In this document: positions 22,817 through 26,390 of the stretch, in pieces | Layout of the letters: the number at the start of each line of letters is the position of its first letter | Position numbering within the stretch: position 1 is the first letter of the stretch | Assembly: GCA_030691555.1 (NCBI GenBank) | Contig: JAUYEB010000029.1 | Coordinates: 1 to 26,390 of the forward strand | Direction of reading: 5' to 3' | DNA from: Candidatus Bathyarchaeota archaeon | GTDB lineage: Archaea > Thermoproteota > Bathyarchaeia > TCS64 | DNA: 26,390 nucleotides | Translations under genes and position numbers: made by a program | The notes under the pieces: model-generated | What the model was told of the DNA's origin: nothing | The model's database searches: none | Seen by the model: the letters and a program-made list of their open reading frames with translations, nothing else

Positions 22817-24448
22817 CTATCTAGCGAGCCGACCGATTAGCCCGAGCACCACCCGGAGGGGCCGCGCGAAGGGGCCCGCGACGTCGACAACCTGGTCGAG
22901 GTCCGCGATGTCACTCCTGGTCAACGCGCCTATGAGTGGAGAAATGATCAGGTAGAGCAGACCATAGACTGCCACCCCGGATAGTAGACCACCCCAACCA
23001 CCGAGCCCCAACATGTTCGACACCGGGTAAGCCACCACAAAGGAGCCGAGTGCGGAGGCGTAAAGCCTCGCGCTCGACCCCCAGTTGACAGAAAAGCCCA
23101 GCGTCTTCTTCACCCACCACAGCTGATACAGAAGGCAGACCTTTGGCGCCGCGATCATCGTGATAAGCATACCGTTGATGCCATAAGTCGGGATAAGAAA
23201 GAGACTCAGGGGCACCCCTACGACGAAGGTGATCATGTTAGACCAGAGGATCACCCTAGTCTCACCCATGGCCACTATCAGGTTCCCGAGGCTTAGTCCG
23301 CCTAGCCCCTCGAAGACGAAGAGGACGAGGTACACTTTCAGGTACTCGGCCGCAAAGGGGTACTGACCAGGATAGATCACGTCGATGAGCGAGCCCGCGA
23401 CGACGATGAGCCCAAGCGCAACAGGTAGTGTGATGAAAGCGGTGTATTTCACCGCGTTCTGGAACACCTTCTTGAGGTTCGGGCTCCCACGCGGGATCTT
23501 CGATAACAGGGGGAATAACACAGTGCCTATGGGCATGGTGAGGAATGAGACAAGTACGCCGAAGTTCGTGGCTGCAGCATAGTTACCGATAAAGTCCCGA
23601 GTAATGTACAGGGTCATGAGCGAGCTGTAGACCTGAGCCAGCCCCCCAGCTATCAGCGTCGAGGTGTAGTAGGGGAACCCGAAACCGAGCAGGATCCTAA
23701 GCGCCTCCCCCTGCGACAGGGATGACCTGCCCCCCTCCACCAGCCTTAGGGTGAGATAAATCAGAATCATCCCGAGGGCACCGGTTAGGACGACGGCGAT
23801 CGCGCCTCCGGCGACGGCCCCAAGGGGACCCAACCCAATAAGGACGAGTCCCACCGAAGAGACCGTCTTGAGAACCGCCCAAACCACGTTGGCGAGACTC
23901 TTCAGATGCATGTGCTCGAGCCCAACGAGGACGGCCTGCGTCGAGTTCATCATGGCCTGCCCGAGGACGACGAGGGAGACCGCCCTGACGGCTAATACGA
24001 GCGCAGGTTCCTGCAGGAAACCCTCGGCGATCAGAGGTGCGGCGAGCCACATCGCCAGAGAGAGGACGACGGCCATCGACGTGTTGAGTAGGAGCCCAGT
24101 GCGCAAAAGGACCTTGAGGTCTGGCATGCGCCCCTCGTGTCTCCACAGGGCGCTGAACCTCGTCATCGCCGCGTTGAGGCCGAGGTCCTGGAACAGCAGC
24201 ACTATCGTGGCGGGGACGTAGACGACCGTGACCTCACCGAGGGAGACGTCGCCGAGGAGGGACGTGACCCAGATGACACCCACAGCCGCGAGGAGGTTCG
24301 AGGCGACCTGCCCGACTAGGAGGACGATGCTCCCCCTGGCCGAGCCCCTGATCATCCCCGAAAACTCACCCGACAGCCCTCGGCCACCCCTCACAGACGC
24401 CTCTAACCCGCCCCGCGCCTTTATTGGCTTATCTATCACCCGATCCAC
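22817..24448 (-). CDS. Oligosaccharide flippase (MOP/polysaccharide biosynthesis exporter family)
   Basis: A 543-residue protein with about 14 hydrophobic segments between residues 38 and 520, typical of the Wzx-like MOP flippases. Landmarks include ARGSIVLLVGQVASNLLAAVG at the start, FGFPYYTSTLIAGGLAQVYS in the middle, the TNFGVLVSFLTMPIGTVLFPLLSK helix, and MGETRVILWSN/ITFVVGVPLSLFLIPTYGINGM near the C-terminal half. These proteins move lipid-linked sugars across the membrane for surface polysaccharide or N-glycan assembly. The start is GTG 24448, immediately after the TGA of a small membrane protein gene, so translation is probably coupled. The first 30 residues are basic and not typical; an internal ATG at MIRGSARG is an alternative. 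Confidence 0.9.
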   Translation of the reverse strand: MDRVIDKPIKARGGLEASVRGGRGLSGEFSGMIRGSARGSIVLLVGQVASNLLAAVGVIWVTSLLGDVSLGEVTVVYVPATIVLLFQDLGLNAAMTRFSALWRHEGRMPDLKVLLRTGLLLNTSMAVVLSLAMWLAAPLIAEGFLQEPALVLAVRAVSLVVLGQAMMNSTQAVLVGLEHMHLKSLANVVWAVLKTVSSVGLVLIGLGPLGAVAGGAIAVVLTGALGMILIYLTLRLVEGGRSSLSQGEALRILLGFGFPYYTSTLIAGGLAQVYSSLMTLYITRDFIGNYAAATNFGVLVSFLTMPIGTVLFPLLSKIPRGSPNLKKVFQNAVKYTAFITLPVALGLIVVAGSLIDVIYPGQYPFAAEYLKVYLVLFVFEGLGGLSLGNLIVAMGETRVILWSNMITFVVGVPLSLFLIPTYGINGMLITMIAAPKVCLLYQLWWVKKTLGFSVNWGSSARLYASALGSFVVAYPVSNMLGLGGWGGLLSGVAVYGLLYLIISPLIGALTRSDIADLDQVVDVAGPFARPLRVVLGLIGRLAR

Positions 24449-24616
24449 TCAAAACGGTTGCGAGGCGGCCACCACATCACCCCTACGGGGGCGCCTAGAC
24501 CGCCACACTTTGAGTGGCAACAGGGCGGCCAGCACGGCGACGACCGCCGTATCGGCCCACTGCAAGCCGCCGCCGGCCGAATCGGCGACCTCGGAAACCG
24601 TGAACGTGGCCTCCAC
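24449..24616 (-). CDS. Small single-helix membrane protein upstream of flippase
   Basis: A 55-residue frame from GTG 24616: an N-terminal polar part (MEATFTVSEVADSAGGG), one membrane helix (about 20-37, WADTAVVAVLAALLPLKVW) and a strongly basic tail (RSRRPRRGD). The positive-inside rule puts the tail in the cytoplasm. The stop TGA abuts the GTG of the flippase, and a TATA box (24652-24662) lies about 40 bases upstream, so a two-gene operon is plausible. Start alternatives are few, because a TGA closes the frame not far upstream. No family is recognised. Confidence 0.5.
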   Translation of the reverse strand: MEATFTVSEVADSAGGGLQWADTAVVAVLAALLPLKVWRSRRPRRGDVVAASQPF

Positions 24617-24651
24617 GCCACCGACCGTGACCGAGTGCGCGCCGAGGCTAC

Positions 24652-24662
24652 ATTTAAAATAG
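24652..24662 (-). promoter_or_regulatory. TATA box for small membrane protein/flippase unit
   Basis: The minus strand reads ACTATTTTAAA, identical to the core of the aldehyde oxidoreductase promoter at 18861. It lies back to back with the kinase promoter on the + strand. Confidence 0.5.
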
Positions 24663-24684
24663 TCAGATAGTTCAAGCAGGATCC

Positions 24685-24692
24685 AATATATA
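24685..24692 (+). promoter_or_regulatory. TATA box for second kinase gene
   Basis: AATATATA lies about 27 bases before TTG 24716. GGTGA at 24705-24709 gives a ribosome site with 6-base spacing. Confidence 0.5.
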
Positions 24693-24715
24693 CATCAATA
24701 CAATGGTGACTGCAC

Positions 24716-26390
24716 TTGCCCTACGGAGCCCACGACACCATACGCGTCCTACTAGTCGACGACGAGGCTACACAGGGAGAACTCACAGCCATCAACCTCA
24801 GACACTACGACCCAAACCTCACCGTCACAGCCGTCTCTAGCCCATCCGACGCCCTCAACATCCTCGACGCGCAGCCGTTCGACTGCGTCGTCTCCGACTA
24901 CCAGATGCCCAAGATGAACGGGATCTGCCTCTGCGCCGAAGTCAAGAGGCTCATGGGGATACCCTGCATCCTCTACACGGGGCGGGGCAGCGAGGAGGTC
25001 GCCTCCGACGCCTACTCGGCCGGCCTCGATGACTACATCAGGAAGGAGAAGGAGATAAGCCACTTCCAGGTGCTCGCCAAGCGCATAAGGGCCGCAGTCG
25101 AGAAGAAGCGCGTCGACGAACTCTACAGAGCCAGCGTCGAAGGAGCCAGGGACGGCCTCTGCATCATACAGGGCGTGAACGTCGTCTACGCCAACCAGGC
25201 CATGGCCGGAATTCTCGGGCTAAAGGATCCGAGAGAACTCATCGGCTCCAGCATAATGCGCTGGGTCGTCGAGATGGAGCGCGACCTCGTCAGGGACAGG
25301 ACCCTCAACAGACAGAGGGGAGGCGAAGAGCCCAAGGTCTACGAGCACGGGATCCGCAGGGCCGACGGCGAGATACGTACCCTGGAGGCCTTCGTCAGCC
25401 TCATCAACTACATGGGGAGACCCGCGAGCCTGGTCTTCAACCACGACGTGACGGAGAGGAAGAGGGCCGAGGAGACGCTGCGCAGGAGCGAGAGCCTCCT
25501 ACGCCAATCCAACGAGCTACTCGAGGCCGTCACCAGGGAGGCCGAGGTCATAATCGCCACCCAGGACGCGAGCCTCCGCTACACGTACTTCAACGAGGCA
25601 TACCGCGACGAGGTCGAGCGCCTCTCGGGGAAGAGGATCGAGATCGGCTCGAGCATGGTCGACACCGTCGCGCACATGCCGGAGCAGCAGAAGATCGCCT
25701 TGGACGAGTGGAGCAGGGTGCTGCGGGGCGAAAGCGTCGACTCGATCGTCGAGTTCGGCGACCCAGCCGGCTACCGCCGCACCTACCGTTCCCTTAAGAC
25801 GCCTCTGAGGGACGCGAGCGGCAAGATCATAGGGGCGGGGGAATAGCCTACGACGTCACCGAGCGCAGGAAGACGGAGAACGCCCTCAGGGAGAGCGAGG
25901 AGCGGTTCAGGAAGGCCTTCCAGGTGAGCCCCGCGGCGATGGCGATATCCACCGTCGACGAGGGCAAGTTCATAGACGTCAACGAGAGCTTCCTCCTCAT
26001 CTCGGGGTATGCCAGGGAGGAGCTGATCGGCCACAGGTCCGTGGACGTGGGCGTGATAGGGCCGGATGAGCGCGCCAAGGTCATGGAGTTCATCCGCCGG
26101 CAGGGATACGTCAGAAACCACGAGTTCCCCGCGGTGACAAGACCGGGCGACGCCTCACCGTGCTCTCCTCGACCGACGTCATCAACATGGGTGGAAAGGA
26201 CCACCTCCTCTCGACCATAATTGACATCACCGACCGGGACGAGGAGACACTGCGCGAGAGCAAGTAGAGGTACATACACATCCTCAACTACGCGCCTGAG
26301 CGGAGCTTCTCGTCGCCGCCACGACATCGGATCGCCCTCCAAACACGGCTAATAGATGTGAGACGGCCTCGCGAAGAACGAACCCTAACC
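24716..26390 (+). pseudogene. Broken REC-multi-PAS sensor kinase gene, runs off window
   Basis: The first frame (24716-25846, TTG start) has a receiver domain with Asp61 (VVSDYQMPKMNG), two PAS domains (about 135-250 and 270-376) and then stops at TAG. The sense continues in the next frame from 25840 (GIAYDVTERRK, then a third PAS domain to about 26138). It shifts again to a third frame (KTGRRLTVLSSTDVI, DIIDIT-like end of PAS), which hits TAG at 26265-26267 where Glu is expected in RESK-E-RY. Each shift equals one missing base, the first in a G5 run (25837-25841). No kinase core is seen before the edge. It is paralogous to the intact kinase at 14456. Decay is likely; sequencing error at the G-run is possible. 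Confidence 0.8.

Noticed and set aside
16147..25846. Genome-wide reading of TAG as pyrrolysine
   Set aside because: UbiA and the DUF2769-like gene end naturally at TAG, and the TAGs of the second kinase sit in a damaged gene. Only the GH13 case at 8705 remains open.
1..26390. tRNA, rRNA or CRISPR features
   Set aside because: I looked for GTTCGA-type T-arms, rRNA-like stretches and regularly spaced repeats, and saw none that held up.

Overview
The window reads as chromosomal DNA of an anaerobic archaeon. Evidence seen in the sequence: A/T-rich TATA-like boxes lie about 22-30 bases before many start codons, so several transcripts look leaderless. TTG and GTG starts are common. The gene families are typical of archaea: tungsten aldehyde:ferredoxin oxidoreductase, HdrC/HdrB-type proteins, a DUF2769-type Cys-rich protein, a FUN14-like protein, and REC-PAS-histidine kinases. 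The DNA is G+C-rich with A/T-rich promoter islands. A Bathyarchaeia-like lineage is a guess from this mix. No rRNA, tRNA, ribosomal protein or CRISPR array was seen that could fix the taxonomy.

Layout. 1-1641 (-): a beta-lactamase-fold serine hydrolase that runs off the left edge. 1752-2417 (+): a PAP2 phosphatase. 2592-3375 (-): a winged-helix regulator overlapping a four-helix membrane protein. 3534-4850 (+): a membrane-anchored HtrA-type protease, ending one base from a convergent UDP-sugar dehydrogenase (4852-6216, -). 6217-6597: a gene-free stretch with six T-runs on the + strand. 6598-8497 (-): a small SHOCT protein, a divergent hydrogenase-maturation-type peptidase and a histone-deacetylase-family hydrolase, the last two translationally coupled. 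8741-11569 (+): a cell-surface GH13 enzyme with an N-terminal six-repeat propeller-like region and a C-terminal anchor. 11694-12647 (+): a nucleoside-hydrolase-family protein. 12819-14188 (+): HdrC and HdrB, coupled by a TTGA overlap. 14456-16075 (+): a REC-PAS-histidine kinase. 16147-17067 (+): a UbiA prenyltransferase. 17253-18197 (-): a Gfo/Idh/MocA sugar dehydrogenase. 18334-18717 (+): a DUF2769-like protein. 18898-20766 (+): aldehyde:ferredoxin oxidoreductase. 20999-22244: a FUN14-like gene, a MazF/PemK-type toxin-antitoxin pair, and a second, truncated copy of the FUN14 3' end. 22817-24616 (-): an oligosaccharide flippase preceded by a 55-residue membrane protein. 24716-26390 (+): a second REC-PAS kinase broken by two frameshifts and a nonsense codon, running to the right edge.

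How the genes fit together. One theme is the cell surface: UDP-sugar dehydrogenase, Gfo/Idh/MocA oxidoreductase, flippase, PAP2 phosphatase, UbiA, surface GH13 enzyme and HtrA protease. A second theme is low-potential redox chemistry: HdrCB, aldehyde:ferredoxin oxidoreductase and the peptidase related to hydrogenase maturation. No HdrA, hydrogenase or partner ferredoxin gene is in the window, so the electron partners must be encoded elsewhere.

The most notable observations are: the toxin-antitoxin pair bracketed by imperfect direct repeats of the FUN14 3' end; the in-frame TAG just after a well-placed ATG at the front of the GH13 signal peptide; the deacetylase/peptidase pair in which the peptidase has lost metal-site residues; the repeated TTGA stop/start coupling; and the one-sided T-run array at 6411-6565. 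I found no feature that I could defend as a wholly new system.
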